From Carnobacterium iners (GTDB lineage: Bacteria > Bacillota > Bacilli > Lactobacillales > Carnobacteriaceae), in assembly GCF_900177385.1 (NCBI RefSeq), contig NZ_FXBJ01000002.1:996001-1060000 (forward strand): a stretch of 64,000 nt of DNA, written 5' to 3'. Below are positions 43,009-52,892 of the stretch, in pieces. The position numbers and the translations under genes are program-made. The notes beneath the pieces were generated by a model. It had not been told where the DNA came from. It did no database searches and saw only the letters and a list, made by a program, of their open reading frames with translations. Every line of letters starts with the position of its first letter. The first letter of the stretch is position 1.

Positions 43009-44523
43009 TTAAAATGATGATTCATGTACTAATTTAGTGTAATAACGGATAGCTTTGACGGCACTATGCCAACCATGGAGTCGTTCTTGTCGTTCTTTAT
43101 TAGTCATATGCGGTTCAAATTGCTCATTCTCAGATACTAAAGCTGTTAACTCGCTTTGATCACGCCAATACCCAATAGCTAATCCAGCAAGGTACGCTGC
43201 TCCTAGTCCGGTTGTTTCTAGACGTTCGATACGTCTAACGGTTTTTTTAAGAATATCTGCTTGAAATTGAATCAAAAGATTATTTTGTGCAGCCCCACCA
43301 TCAACATGGAGAAGATCTACTGAAATACCTGTATCTGATTCCATTAATTCAATGATATCATTAACTTGATAAGCGATAGATTCTAAGGTTGCTCGAACTA
43401 GTTCTCGCCGACTAGTAGATTCGTTGATTCCTAAAAAAGCTCCTCGTGCATTTGAATCCCAATAGGGAGCACCAATTCCTCTAAAGGTTGGGACAACATA
43501 AATTCCAGAATTTTTTTCTGCTTTAAGAGCTAATAATTCTGAATCTTCGATTGATTCAAATAACTGCAAGCTATCTTTCAACCAGTCAATAGCACTACCC
43601 GAAATAAGAGCCGAACCCTCAAGAGCGTAAGTTATTTTATTATCAATGGAATAACCGATTGTAGTGAGTAATTTATGTTTAGAAAGTTTAGGTTCAGAAC
43701 CCGTATTCATAACAATAAAGGTTCCTTGACCATAAGTGCTTTTTACTTGGCCTGGTTGAAAAGCTAACTGACCAAATAATGCTGCTTGTTGATTTCCAGC
43801 AACACCGCTAATAGGAATAGCTACTCCGTCAAAAATAGCCTTATCGGTTAAGCCATAGACATGAGAACTAGGAAAGACCTTTGGCAAAAGATTCTTTGGA
43901 ATGTTGAAAAGATTTAATAAATAGTCATCCCATTCTAGCGTATGAATATCAAATAACATCGTTCTTGAAGCATTTGTGTGGTCGGTACAATGCAACTTAC
44001 CATTGGTTAGATTCCAAATAAGCCAACTATCGACAGTCCCAAAAGCTAGCTCACCACGTTCTGCTCGTTCTTGTGAACCCGGATGTTGATCGAGGATCCA
44101 ACGAATTTTACTAGCAGAAAAATAAGGGCTCAAAACTAAACCAGTCTTCTCATGGATGTACGTTTCAATCTCTTCATTTTCAAGTTGTTTAATAATAGCG
44201 AGTGATTGGTTGGAACTCCAAACAATAGCGTTGTGTATCGGTTTTCCAGTTTTACGATCCCAGACGATAGTTGTTTCACGCTGATTTGTTATGCCTAGTG
44301 CCTTAATCTGGTTGAATGAAAGACCAGAGTGATTCATTACCTTTTGAATCACTTCACAAACAGATTGCCAAATAATAGTTGGGTCTTGTTCTACCCAGCC
44401 AGATTGTGGAACTTGTTGTTCAAAATGTTGAGCTGCGGTACCAATATAATTCCCTTGACGATCGATAATAATCGCACGTGTGGTTGTTGTTCCTTGGTCA
44501 ATGGCTAAAATATATTCTGCCAT
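43009..44523 (-). CDS. glpK: Glycerol kinase
   Basis: 504 residues. It phosphorylates glycerol to glycerol 3-phosphate. FGGY-family signatures: YILAIDQGTTTTRAI at the N-terminus, GWVEQDPTIIW, TNQRETTIVWDRKTGKPIHNAIVW, GTVDSWLIWNLTNG, and VDGGAAQNNLLIQFQADIL with ETTGLGAAYLAGLA. Gram-positive GlpK is usually activated by HPr phosphorylation on a histidine in a YHFYG.EVPI.G loop; here the loop reads AIFDGVAIPISG without it. ATG 44523 is chosen over TTG 44529. It lies downstream of dhaS on the same strand. Confidence 0.93.
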   Translation of the reverse strand: MAEYILAIDQGTTTTRAIIIDRQGNYIGTAAQHFEQQVPQSGWVEQDPTIIWQSVCEVIQKVMNHSGLSFNQIKALGITNQRETTIVWDRKTGKPIHNAIVWSSNQSLAIIKQLENEEIETYIHEKTGLVLSPYFSASKIRWILDQHPGSQERAERGELAFGTVDSWLIWNLTNGKLHCTDHTNASRTMLFDIHTLEWDDYLLNLFNIPKNLLPKVFPSSHVYGLTDKAIFDGVAIPISGVAGNQQAALFGQLAFQPGQVKSTYGQGTFIVMNTGSEPKLSKHKLLTTIGYSIDNKITYALEGSALISGSAIDWLKDSLQLFESIEDSELLALKAEKNSGIYVVPTFRGIGAPYWDSNARGAFLGINESTSRRELVRATLESIAYQVNDIIELMESDTGISVDLLHVDGGAAQNNLLIQFQADILKKTVRRIERLETTGLGAAYLAGLAIGYWRDQSELTALVSENEQFEPHMTNKERQERLHGWHSAVKAIRYYTKLVHESSF

Positions 44524-44611
44524 AAGCAATCACGTCCTTAAATAGGTTGTATAGTAAACGAGTATTCTTTCTTCTGTATAAAAATTTTATTTTTCTTAGT
44601 ATCCCTTACCT

Positions 44612-45154
44612 TTAGATTCTAAAGTAAATGACTTTGATAAGGAGTTCATGATAGACAGCACTGTTTGGCTCACAATCTTCTAATACCCAATGATAAAGCA
44701 TTTCAGATAATCCATAGGCACAAAAATCAATTTTTGTTTTTACTAGAGTAGAGTGACTGTCAGAAATAGAATGTGTTTGGAGGTAGTCATCCGTAATAGT
44801 TTGAATACCTTGTTTGATGTAATAGATAAAATAATCTTTAAAGGAATCTAATTTTATGTTTGAAACTATTTTTTTATAATACGTTTTATTCTCTTCAAGA
44901 TAGTTTATTAGATGGAATAATACTTCCTCCCATTTGTCCCATTTCATAATAGATTGAATGAGATCAGTGACATCATACGAAAATATCCAGGTAATTAAAT
45001 CATATTTATCATCAAAATGATCATAGAAAGTTTGACGACGGTAATCAGTTTGATCCATGATATCTGTTATGGATATTTTATCAATTACTTTTCCGTTAGC
45101 TAGATTTTTGAAAGAGCAAGAAATAATTTCCTTCGTTGTATTTTGTTGGTTCAT
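44612..45154 (-). CDS. dhaS: TetR-like regulator DhaS
   Basis: 180 residues. The N-terminal helix-turn-helix contains KISITDIMDQTDYRRQTFYDHFDDKYDLITWIF, typical of the DhaS/DhaQ branch of TetR proteins. In Lactococcus DhaS activates the dha operon when DhaQ carries dihydroxyacetone. It is divergent from gldA-dhaKLM, which supports the same role. No dhaQ gene is present in this window, so the sensing partner is elsewhere or replaced by DhaK. Confidence 0.85.
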   Translation of the reverse strand: MNQQNTTKEIISCSFKNLANGKVIDKISITDIMDQTDYRRQTFYDHFDDKYDLITWIFSYDVTDLIQSIMKWDKWEEVLFHLINYLEENKTYYKKIVSNIKLDSFKDYFIYYIKQGIQTITDDYLQTHSISDSHSTLVKTKIDFCAYGLSEMLYHWVLEDCEPNSAVYHELLIKVIYFRI

Positions 45155-45236
45155 ACTGGGGACCCCTTCGACAACTTATTAACTACCCTATTCTATTCAC
45201 TTCTATTATACGTCATACTTCAAAATAATTGAAGCG

Positions 45237-45278
45237 GACAAAGAGTATCTTTTGTCTGTTGAAATGATACCGCTTTCT
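45237..45278. promoter_or_regulatory. Possible DhaS operator and cre site in the divergent dha promoter region
   Basis: GACAAA (45237-45242) and TTTGTC (45251-45256) form an inverted repeat, a plausible DhaS site. ATGATACCGCTTTCT (45264-45278) matches the catabolite response element WTGNAANCGNWWNCA with two mismatches. Both lie between dhaS and gldA, where control of both would be effective. Confidence 0.5.
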
Positions 45279-45363
45279 TATTAAGCTAGGTTTAGATTTA
45301 AAAAGGAGCCGTTCATTATTTTAAGAGTGGCTTTATTTTAAAAAATATGAGGAGGAATAAGAA

Positions 45364-46503
45364 ATGAGAAAAGCTTTTATTAGTTCAGCAAAGTATGTTC
45401 AAGGAGAAAATGAATTATTAAATTTAGGTTTTTATATTAAGTCCTTAGGAGAATCAGCTTTAGTTATCGGGAATCCAGATGATATCATTCGAGTTCAAGA
45501 TAAGTTAGATCAAACAGCAAAACGTTTTGGCATCACTTTACATCTAGCTGATTTTGGTGGCGAAGCAACACGTGAAGAAGTCGTGCGTCTTAAAAAATTA
45601 GCAAAAGAAAAAGGCGCAGATGTTATCGTTGGTCTCGGCGGTGGGAAAGCAATCGATACGTCTAAAACAGTTGCCAATGGTCATAATTTAATTGTCTGTC
45701 CAACGATTGCAGCTACGGATGCACCAACGAGTCATTCTGCAGTACTTTATACAAAAGATCACCACTTTGACGAGTATGCTTATTTTATTAAAAATCCTAG
45801 TGTTGTATTAATGGACACAACGGTTATTGCTCAAGCACCAACACGATTTTTAGTCTCTGGAATGGGCGATGCACTGGCTACTTATTATGAAGCACGTGCA
45901 ACCCGTCGCTCAAATTCAAATGTAAACGCTGGCTTGCCAAATGGCTTCTACGCTGGTGATACTGAACCTGCTAAAGGTACGATCGCCTCTATTACATTAG
46001 CCAAAGTTTGTTATGAAACCGTTCTCGAAAGTGGCTATAATGCTAAGATTGCTTGTGATCACAATGTTGTTACACCGGCTTTAGAGAATATTATTGAAGC
46101 CAATACATTATTATCTGGTCTTGGTTTTGAGTCAGGTGGATTAGCTGCAGCACATGCTATTTACAACGGCTTGACGGTTCTAGATGGTCCTCACAATTAT
46201 TTCCATGGAGAGCAAGTAGCCTTTACGACATTTGTTCAACTTATCCTTGAAGATGCACCAACAAAAGAAGTAGAAGAATTACTAGATTTTAGCTTATCTG
46301 TTGGCTTACCTGTCTCTTTAGCAGACTTAGATGTAAAAGAAGTAAACTATGAAGATATCCTAAAAGTTGCAGAAAAAGCTTGTATTCCTGAAGAGTCTAT
46401 TCACGCTATGCCTTTTAAAGTTACACCTGAAAGTGTTGCTCAAGCTATTATTGCAGCTGATGCACTCGGACGTGATTACAAAAAGCGCAAGGCAGTTAAA
46501 TAA
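45364..46503 (+). CDS. gldA: Glycerol dehydrogenase
   Basis: 379 residues, a zinc-dependent member of the iron-type alcohol dehydrogenase superfamily. It oxidises glycerol to dihydroxyacetone with NAD+. Visible: VIVGLGGGKAIDTSKTVA, CPTIAATDAPTSHSAVLYT, SGMGDALATYYEAR with its metal aspartate, and metal histidines in SGGLAAAHAIYNGL and GPHNYFHGEQVAF. AGGAGGAA precedes the ATG. It is the first gene of the dha operon and feeds DhaK. Confidence 0.95.
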   Translation: MRKAFISSAKYVQGENELLNLGFYIKSLGESALVIGNPDDIIRVQDKLDQTAKRFGITLHLADFGGEATREEVVRLKKLAKEKGADVIVGLGGGKAIDTSKTVANGHNLIVCPTIAATDAPTSHSAVLYTKDHHFDEYAYFIKNPSVVLMDTTVIAQAPTRFLVSGMGDALATYYEARATRRSNSNVNAGLPNGFYAGDTEPAKGTIASITLAKVCYETVLESGYNAKIACDHNVVTPALENIIEANTLLSGLGFESGGLAAAHAIYNGLTVLDGPHNYFHGEQVAFTTFVQLILEDAPTKEVEELLDFSLSVGLPVSLADLDVKEVNYEDILKVAEKACIPEESIHAMPFKVTPESVAQAIIAADALGRDYKKRKAVK

Positions 46504-46535
46504 ATTAAAAATAAGAATGAAAGGAATGAAACTAG

Positions 46536-47525
46536 ATGAAAAAAATTATGAATGATCCCAATAAAATTGTTGATGAAATGATAGAAGGGATGATTGTAGC
46601 GCATTCCGATTTAATTAAAAGAGTACCTGAAACAGGCGTCATCCAACGTAAAACAAAAAAAGCTGGAAAAGTAGCGATTATTTCTGGCGGAGGAAGTGGG
46701 CACGAACCAGCTCATGCTGGATTCGTTGGGGAAGGCATGTTGTCTGCTGCTGTTTGTGGTGCGGTATTTACATCTCCAACACCAGACCAGATTTTAGAAG
46801 CCATTAAGGCAGCTGATGAGGGTGCAGGAGTGTTCTTAGTCATTAAGAACTATTCTGGCGATATTATGAATTTTGAAATGGCTCAAGAAATGGCCGAAAT
46901 GGAAGATATCTCAGTAGAAAATATCGTTGTAGATGATGATATTGCTGTTGAAGATAGTCTGTATACTCAAGGAAAGCGTGGAGTAGCAGGGACGATATTT
47001 GTTCATAAAATACTTGGCTACGCTGCTGAACAAGGAAAGTCGATTAAAGAAATAAAAAAATTAGCCGACGACTTAATGCCTAATATTAAGTCTATTGGAC
47101 TTGCACTGACTGGTGTAACAACACCTGGTGCTGCTCAGCCAAGCTTTACTTTAGCTGAAGATGAAATTGAATATGGAGTAGGCATTCATGGAGAACCAGG
47201 CTACCGTAGAGAAAAATTGCAACCTTCTTATGACCTCGCTGACGAATTATTGACGAAGGTAGTTAAAGAATTTGATGGAAAAGAAAAAGGCCAATTTGCA
47301 GTAATGATTAATGGACTTGGTGGGACACCATTAATGGAGCAATATGTCTTTACAAATGACGTGAAAAAACTGATGGATAAACGCAATTGGTCTCTTGACT
47401 TTTATAAAATAGGCAACTTTATGACATCACTTGAAATGCAAGGATTGTCATTGACCCTACTTCATTTAGAAAATGATTTTTATCTTGAAGCACTAAATGC
47501 GCCGGTTAAAACAATCGCCTGGTAA
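46536..47525 (+). CDS. dhaK: Dihydroxyacetone kinase subunit DhaK
   Basis: 329 residues, the substrate-binding subunit. SGGGSGHEPAHAGFVGEGMLSAAVCG forms the dihydroxyacetone site. The histidine that binds the substrate covalently is in YGVGIHGEPGYRREK (about residue 215). DVKK and GNFMTSLEMQGLSLTLL match the C-terminus. Together with DhaL and DhaM it converts dihydroxyacetone to DHAP with PEP as phosphate donor. AAAGGAA precedes the ATG. Confidence 0.96.
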   Translation: MKKIMNDPNKIVDEMIEGMIVAHSDLIKRVPETGVIQRKTKKAGKVAIISGGGSGHEPAHAGFVGEGMLSAAVCGAVFTSPTPDQILEAIKAADEGAGVFLVIKNYSGDIMNFEMAQEMAEMEDISVENIVVDDDIAVEDSLYTQGKRGVAGTIFVHKILGYAAEQGKSIKEIKKLADDLMPNIKSIGLALTGVTTPGAAQPSFTLAEDEIEYGVGIHGEPGYRREKLQPSYDLADELLTKVVKEFDGKEKGQFAVMINGLGGTPLMEQYVFTNDVKKLMDKRNWSLDFYKIGNFMTSLEMQGLSLTLLHLENDFYLEALNAPVKTIAW

Positions 47526-47568
47526 AATAAGAATGAATGATAGAGGAATGAAAGGAGTTCGAACTAAG

Positions 47569-48150
47569 ATGAATGTTCAAACAGGTATTCGTTGGATGGA
47601 GTTATTTAATGAAAAAATCCAACAAGAAAAAGATTATTTAACCCAGCTGGACACACCAATTGGAGATAGCGATCATGGCAATAATATGTCGAGAGGCATG
47701 TCTCACGTTATTCAGGCAATTGAATCAGAATCTCCTGATTCGCTTGAAGCACTTTTAAAATTAGTTACGACAACTTTATTAAGTAAAGTTGGAGGAGCTT
47801 CAGGTCCCTTATATGGTTCAGCATTTATGGGGATGTTAAAAACACTTCAGCAAGATGATTCTTCATGGAGTAAAATACTTCAAGCTGGATTAGAAAGCAT
47901 TCAAAAACGTGGGAAAGCTGAAATTGGCGATAAAACGATGATTGATGTTTGGGCACCTGTTGTTCAAGCAGTAGAAGACAATCAATTAACAAGTGCTGTG
48001 ATTGATGAGGCTGTTGAAGCGACGAAGCCATTAAAAGCTAAAAAAGGCCGTGCCTCATATGTAGGAGAACGCTCCATTGGATACATTGATCCCGGTGCCT
48101 ATTCGTCTGCTTTACTATTTAAGGCTATGTTGGAATCGGAGGGAAAATAA
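47569..48150 (+). CDS. dhaL: Dihydroxyacetone kinase subunit DhaL
   Basis: 193 residues, the ADP-carrying subunit. The magnesium-binding aspartates lie in TPIGDSDHGNNMSRG, and the nucleotide loop is GGASGPLYGSAFM; GDKTMIDVWAPVV and YIDPGAYSSALLF are conserved. ATG 47569 with AAAGGAG upstream gives the family start MNVQTGIRWMELF; the longer open frame overlaps the dhaK end. Overlaps dhaM at its stop (TAATG). Confidence 0.95.
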   Translation: MNVQTGIRWMELFNEKIQQEKDYLTQLDTPIGDSDHGNNMSRGMSHVIQAIESESPDSLEALLKLVTTTLLSKVGGASGPLYGSAFMGMLKTLQQDDSSWSKILQAGLESIQKRGKAEIGDKTMIDVWAPVVQAVEDNQLTSAVIDEAVEATKPLKAKKGRASYVGERSIGYIDPGAYSSALLFKAMLESEGK

Positions 48151-48524
48151 TGGAGAAACCAGGAATGATTATTATCTCTCATGTTTACGAAATTGCAAAA
48201 GGTGTTGAGCGATTGCTTCAAGAAGTTGCCAAGGATGTTGCTATTGAAGTGATTGGTGGGGTAGACAAGACTGAGATCGGAACAAGTTTCGATACCATTC
48301 TTGAATTAGTCAACAATCATCCATCTGATCATCTACTAGCTTTTTATGATTTAGGTAGTGCTAAAATGAACTTGGAAATGGTAAAAGAACTTAGCGATAA
48401 ATCAATCACTATTTATGATGTTCCAATTGTTGAGGGCTCTTATACTGCAGCGGCACTTTTACAAGCTGACGTTACTCAAGAGGCTATTGAAGAGCAATTG
48501 AAAGAATTACACATTAATAAGTAA
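48150..48524 (+). CDS. dhaM: Dihydroxyacetone kinase phosphotransfer subunit DhaM (EIIA-like)
   Basis: 124 residues with only the EIIA-man-like domain. The phospho-histidine is His11 in MIIISHVYEIAKGV. GGVDKTEIGTSFDTI and FYDLGSAKMNLEM are typical. It passes phosphate from HPr to the ADP on DhaL, so this kinase is PTS-driven. The HPr and EI domains of enterobacterial DhaM are absent, as usual in Firmicutes. Confidence 0.93.
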   Translation: MEKPGMIIISHVYEIAKGVERLLQEVAKDVAIEVIGGVDKTEIGTSFDTILELVNNHPSDHLLAFYDLGSAKMNLEMVKELSDKSITIYDVPIVEGSYTAAALLQADVTQEAIEEQLKELHINK

Positions 48525-48544
48525 AAATGATTGGAGTAGTAGAT

Positions 48545-49714
48545 ATGCCAGAAGAAAATTACGATTTTATGATGCCTAACGTAAACTTCTTTGGACCTGG
48601 AGTAGTTAAAAAGGTCGGAGAAAGAGCAAAAATGTTGAATATGAAAAAAGTATTGATTGTAACAGATACTTTCTTAAGAGACTTAGATAACGGACCAGTT
48701 AAACAAGCAGAAAGTTCTTTACTGAAAGCTGATATTGCGTACGTTATTTTTAGTGGTGTCGAACCAAATCCGAAAATAAGAAATGTTAAAGAAGGTAAAA
48801 AGGCATATATCGATAATCATTGTGATTCAATCATTACGATAGGTGGTGGATCAGCTCATGATTGTGGAAAAGGAATTGGTATTGTTTTATCAAATGGTGA
48901 TGACCTACCAGCCCTTGCCGGAATTGAAACGTTAGAAAATCCTTTGCCACCGCTAATGGCTATAAATACAACAGCTGGAACAGCCTCAGAAATTACAAGA
49001 CACACGGTTATAACCAATGAAAAAACTCATTTAAAATTTGTTGTTGTTTCTTGGCGAAACGTCCCATTAGTTTCTTTTAATGATCCGCTGCTGATGTTGG
49101 ATATCCCAACAGCCCTAACCGCTGCCACAGGTATGGATGCCTTAACACACTGTGTAGAATCTTATGTATCAGTAAATAGAAATCCAATTACAGACGCCCA
49201 AGCGATTCAAGGAATAAAATTAATTAGTAAATATCTAAGACGTGCCGTAGCTAATGGACACGACGTAGAAGCAAGAACCAATATGGCTTATGCTTCTATC
49301 TTAGCTGGGATGGCTTTCAATAATGCAGATTTAGGTTACGTTCATGCAATGGCTCATCAATTGGGGGGACAATACGATGCTCCTCATGGAGTGTGTTGCG
49401 CTGTGTTGATGCCCACTGTTGAAAAATGGAATATTATTAGTAATCCAGAACGTTTTTCTGATATTGCAGAATTACTAGGTGAAAATATTGCAGGATTATC
49501 GGTTATGGAAGCTGCTGATAAATCTGTCGAAGCAATGATTCGTATTTCTGAAGATGTGGGTATCCCAACAAATATTAAATCTCTTGGTGCATTACCAGAA
49601 GACTTTGATAAAATGGCGGAAAATGCTTTGAAAGATGGGAATGCTTTTTCTAATCCTAGAATAGGAAATAAAGAAGATATCATCAACTTGTATCAACAAG
49701 CATATAAAGCCTAA
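48545..49714 (+). CDS. Iron-containing alcohol dehydrogenase (1,3-propanediol dehydrogenase-like)
   Basis: 389 residues, class III Fe-alcohol dehydrogenase. NAD-binding GGGSAHDCGKGIGI, TTAGTASEITRHTVIT, metal ligands in ATGMDALTHCVESYVS and GYVHAMAHQLGGQYDAPHGVCCAVLMP. It closely resembles DhaT, which reduces 3-hydroxypropionaldehyde to 1,3-propanediol. No glycerol dehydratase is present in the window, so the true substrate may be another aldehyde. ATG 48545 is 8 bases after GGAG; the longer frame from 48527 overlaps that site. Last gene of the dha operon. Confidence 0.88.
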   Translation: MPEENYDFMMPNVNFFGPGVVKKVGERAKMLNMKKVLIVTDTFLRDLDNGPVKQAESSLLKADIAYVIFSGVEPNPKIRNVKEGKKAYIDNHCDSIITIGGGSAHDCGKGIGIVLSNGDDLPALAGIETLENPLPPLMAINTTAGTASEITRHTVITNEKTHLKFVVVSWRNVPLVSFNDPLLMLDIPTALTAATGMDALTHCVESYVSVNRNPITDAQAIQGIKLISKYLRRAVANGHDVEARTNMAYASILAGMAFNNADLGYVHAMAHQLGGQYDAPHGVCCAVLMPTVEKWNIISNPERFSDIAELLGENIAGLSVMEAADKSVEAMIRISEDVGIPTNIKSLGALPEDFDKMAENALKDGNAFSNPRIGNKEDIINLYQQAYKA

Positions 49715-49764
49715 ATATTTTGTCTATCAAGATATCAAACTAAGCTAGATATAAAATATAATGA

Positions 49765-49813
49765 AATAACAGGATAGAAACTACAAAAGTAGAATCTGCC
49801 CTGTTATTTTTTG
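49765..49813 (+). terminator. Terminator of the dha operon
   Basis: AATAACAGG (49765-49773) pairs with CCTGTTATT (49800-49808), with inner AGA/TCT and CTAC/GTAG pairs, followed by a T run. Confidence 0.85.
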
Positions 49814-50736
49814 TGATTGTCGAACAGTCATATCATCTATAAATTTTATGGAAATAGTTATACTTACTACAATAACGCTAATTAAAAAGATGAATTTGTA
49901 ACCTATTAAGAGCCAAAGTACTCATTGTTTTTCTGATAACAATTAAAAGATGCTAACATTTAGTGACTTAAGAACCAATTGTACACTTTTAAATTATTAA
50001 GAACATAATTAGTAGATAAAAAATAGGGGCTGTGAGATTAAATTATTCAATTTATATCATAAAAGCAGATATGCTTAAACCTCTCATTTTTAAATATAAA
50101 ATATTTGATTCAGTTTCTTTAGCCCATCTTTGATTGTTTCGTAGAGAGATTTTTACTAACCTGAAAGATAAGGTTAAGTAATATGAATTGTTGTAGTTGA
50201 ATAGAGACTCTGAAAAATATGAATACTAAAATTATATATTGAGATTTACTTCTTTTACTAAAATAGTCAGCAATAAAAGGAATTCGGTTATTCTTGTTTT
50301 AAATAATAAGTAAATTTGTTCGTTCAGCAAGAAAGACTGTTGGAAAACTTAGCTCATATCATGTATACCAAGAACTCTTTTATAAAATTCTATAGAATAG
50401 TCGTTACTTGAGGTAGTGGTTATAGCCAAACTAGTCTAATTTTCAAAATATAGATATGTTTCATAGGATTAGCCTCTCTAAAAAGCTACGGTTTTCAGCT
50501 GAAAAATAATGAGTTATAAAACAATAAGTAAAAACGAAAAATTAGTAAGATAATTTCGAAAAAATAACAAAATAAGCAATACACTAAATTTTTGAAAAGT
50601 ATGAATCAACTCAGGTTATAGAATATGGGAATAAAAGAATCTATAGAAGTTAAGTTTCTATATTGAATAGCTGTTAATTTTTTGCTTTATGCGTTTTCAG
50701 ATTTTCTAATAAAAGTCGAAATAGAGATATGAAAGC
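49814..50736. other. Long intergenic region, no gene seen
   Basis: About 920 AT-rich bases between the dha and pyr operons (convergent). All frames are broken by many stops. No tRNA, repeat or IS end recognised. Probably decayed DNA. Confidence 0.4.
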
Positions 50737-51660
50737 TTAATTAAAGAAAGTTTCTTTTCCAAGACAACCTTTTATTTCATTTAAATGTTTAATTCCTTGT
50801 TCATTCATAAATGTTTCTATTCCGTCTATTACATCTAGACTTAAAGTGGGGTTTATAAAATTGCCACTTCCAATTTGAATTAAGTCACTTCCAGCCATAA
50901 TAAATTCTATTGCATCACGATAGTCCATGATTCCACCCATCCCTATGATAGGAACCGTTACAGCTTTTGATACTTCATGGACCATTCTAAGTGCAATTGG
51001 TTTTATACAAGGGCCTGAAAGGCCTGCAATAGTGTTGTTAAATACAGGCTTTCTTTTTAAAATATCAATAGCCATTCCACTAAATGTATTCACTAAAGAA
51101 AGGGCATCCGCTCCTGACTTAACACAAGACTCTGCCATTTGACTAATGTTTTCAGCGTTAGGAGATAATTTTACAATTAATGGTTTAGTACAAATTGCTT
51201 TAACTTCTTTAACAACTTTTTCTGCATCTAAGCAACGTATACCAAAAGCCATCCCACCAGAGGAAACATTTGGACAAGAAATATTCAGTTCAATCATATC
51301 GACACTTGTCTGATTTAGTTTCTCAATCGCTTTTAAGTAATCATCCAAAGTCCCGCCACCAACATTGGCTAATATAACGGTACCTTGATCTTTCATAAAT
51401 GGGAGTTCGTCTTGGATAAACGCATCCACTCCAGGATTCTGTAGTCCAATAGAATTCAGTAATCCAGAAGCTGTTTCGTGCAGTCTGATCCCTTTATTGC
51501 CGTCTTTTTTGTGTAAGGTAAGTCCTTTTGAACTAATTCCTCCAAGACGCGAAAGATCAAAAAAATCTGCATGTTCTCTACCAAAACCAAAGGTTCCTGA
51601 AGCGGTAATGACGGGATTTTTGAATGCAATATCTAGAATATTAACTGCCATATCAGCCAT
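50737..51660 (-). CDS. pyrD: Dihydroorotate dehydrogenase B, catalytic subunit PyrD
   Basis: 307 residues, class 1B enzyme oxidising dihydroorotate to orotate. FMN barrel motifs are [31 protein letters not shown], the catalytic cysteine loop [40 protein letters not shown] and [27 protein letters not shown]. It is partnered by PyrK, whose stop overlaps its start (TAATG). Last gene of pyrB-I-K-D. Confidence 0.95.
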   Translation of the reverse strand: MADMAVNILDIAFKNPVITASGTFGFGREHADFFDLSRLGGISSKGLTLHKKDGNKGIRLHETASGLLNSIGLQNPGVDAFIQDELPFMKDQGTVILANVGGGTLDDYLKAIEKLNQTSVDMIELNISCPNVSSGGMAFGIRCLDAEKVVKEVKAICTKPLIVKLSPNAENISQMAESCVKSGADALSLVNTFSGMAIDILKRKPVFNNTIAGLSGPCIKPIALRMVHEVSKAVTVPIIGMGGIMDYRDAIEFIMAGSDLIQIGSGNFINPTLSLDVIDGIETFMNEQGIKHLNEIKGCLGKETFFN

Positions 51661-52394
51661 TATAATAAGACCTCTTTCCCCTTGAAAACAGGACCCTCTT
51701 TACAAACTCTTTTTATACCATTAGCTGTCTCTATTGTACATCCAAGACAGGCTCCAATACCGCAAGCCATCCTGCTTTCCATAGAAACCTGAACAGGTAC
51801 GATGCCTTCACACAGTTCAAGCACTTTTTTCATCATAGGGACTGGTCCACAAGTTATGACAAGACCATAGTTATGTGGATTAAATTGATCAATAGAAAAA
51901 CCCTTATGCCCGGTACTTCCATCTTCTGTTGATACATATAATGTATTAACCCGACTTTCTATCTTATCCATCCAATAAACAGTACTCCTAAAACCGGCGT
52001 AAAAATCTACTGGTGCATCTAAGTTTTTTAGTAGATAAAACATAGGAGCAATCCCAATTCCACCTGAGATAAGAGCTATTTTTTTACCTGATTCTAAGGT
52101 AAAGCCATTTCCAAGAGGTCCTAGTACGTCAAGAGTATCCTCAACTCGAAGTTTTGATAGTAGATGTGTACCTTGGCCTTTAACTTCATATAAAAAAGTT
52201 AAACAATTGTCTTCGACATCTGCAACACTAAGAGGTCTTGGTAAGAAAGGGTCGGTTGCTTCCCAGCCTTTTATCATAAAGAATTGTCCAGGTTTTATCT
52301 CTTTTTTGTGTTCCATTTGAAGTCTTATTTCAAAAATTTTAGCAGAAACTTCAAGATTTGATTTAATTTTGAGTGATTTGAATCCTTCTCTCAT
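51660..52394 (-). CDS. pyrK: Dihydroorotate dehydrogenase B, electron transfer subunit PyrK
   Basis: 244 residues. An FAD/NAD-binding ferredoxin-reductase-like fold with [11 protein letters not shown] (FAD), VLGPLGNGF and [16 protein letters not shown] (NAD). The 2Fe-2S cysteines are in [21 protein letters not shown] near the C-terminus. It carries electrons from PyrD to NAD+. GGGAGG precedes ATG 52394, 69 bases behind pyrI. Confidence 0.95.
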   Translation of the reverse strand: MREGFKSLKIKSNLEVSAKIFEIRLQMEHKKEIKPGQFFMIKGWEATDPFLPRPLSVADVEDNCLTFLYEVKGQGTHLLSKLRVEDTLDVLGPLGNGFTLESGKKIALISGGIGIAPMFYLLKNLDAPVDFYAGFRSTVYWMDKIESRVNTLYVSTEDGSTGHKGFSIDQFNPHNYGLVITCGPVPMMKKVLELCEGIVPVQVSMESRMACGIGACLGCTIETANGIKRVCKEGPVFKGKEVLL

Positions 52395-52463
52395 ACAAGC
52401 GTTCCTCCCTTTATTTTATAATTTTGGCAGAGCGATATTATTTTATAAAGTTAGATTGAACGA

Positions 52464-52892
52464 TTACATTTCCCAGTTATAGATGTGGTCACAATAGACA
52501 CAGTTGTAGCTAAGTTCTTTTTTATCTAAGAGGCTAAAAGACTGAACAACATTTTCTTCTGTTGAGGTCACACATCTAGGGTTTTTACATTGAATAACTC
52601 CTTCAACTTTTTGTGGAGGAGAAAGTTGGATTTTCTCTACAATTTTTTCGTTTCGTATGATATTAATTGTTACATCAGGATCGATTATGCCAATAATTCT
52701 TAAGTCTAAATCAGTATACTTTTCAATTTTTATCACATCTTTTTTACCTTTTCTTTTGCTAGGTGCATTTATAATCAAAGCAACTGTATAGTCAGATTTT
52801 TCTAATTTTAAGTATTGAAATATTCTGAAACCAAGGCCTGGACTGATATGATCTATAACAATTCCTTTAGATATACTGTCAATATAAAGCAT
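52464..52892 (-). CDS. pyrI: Aspartate carbamoyltransferase regulatory subunit PyrI
   Basis: 142 residues. Nucleotide-binding N-terminal domain (ISKGIVIDHISPGLGFRIFQYL, matching the GTVIDHIPAQIG of E. coli PyrI) and a zinc domain with four cysteines: CKNPRC and CVYC. It binds CTP/ATP and holds the PyrB trimers together. The start overlaps the pyrB stop (TAATG). PyrI is common in enterobacteria, archaea and clostridia but unusual in Lactobacillales, where pyrB normally stands alone under PyrR control. Confidence 0.93.
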   Translation of the reverse strand: MLYIDSISKGIVIDHISPGLGFRIFQYLKLEKSDYTVALIINAPSKRKGKKDVIKIEKYTDLDLRIIGIIDPDVTINIIRNEKIVEKIQLSPPQKVEGVIQCKNPRCVTSTEENVVQSFSLLDKKELSYNCVYCDHIYNWEM

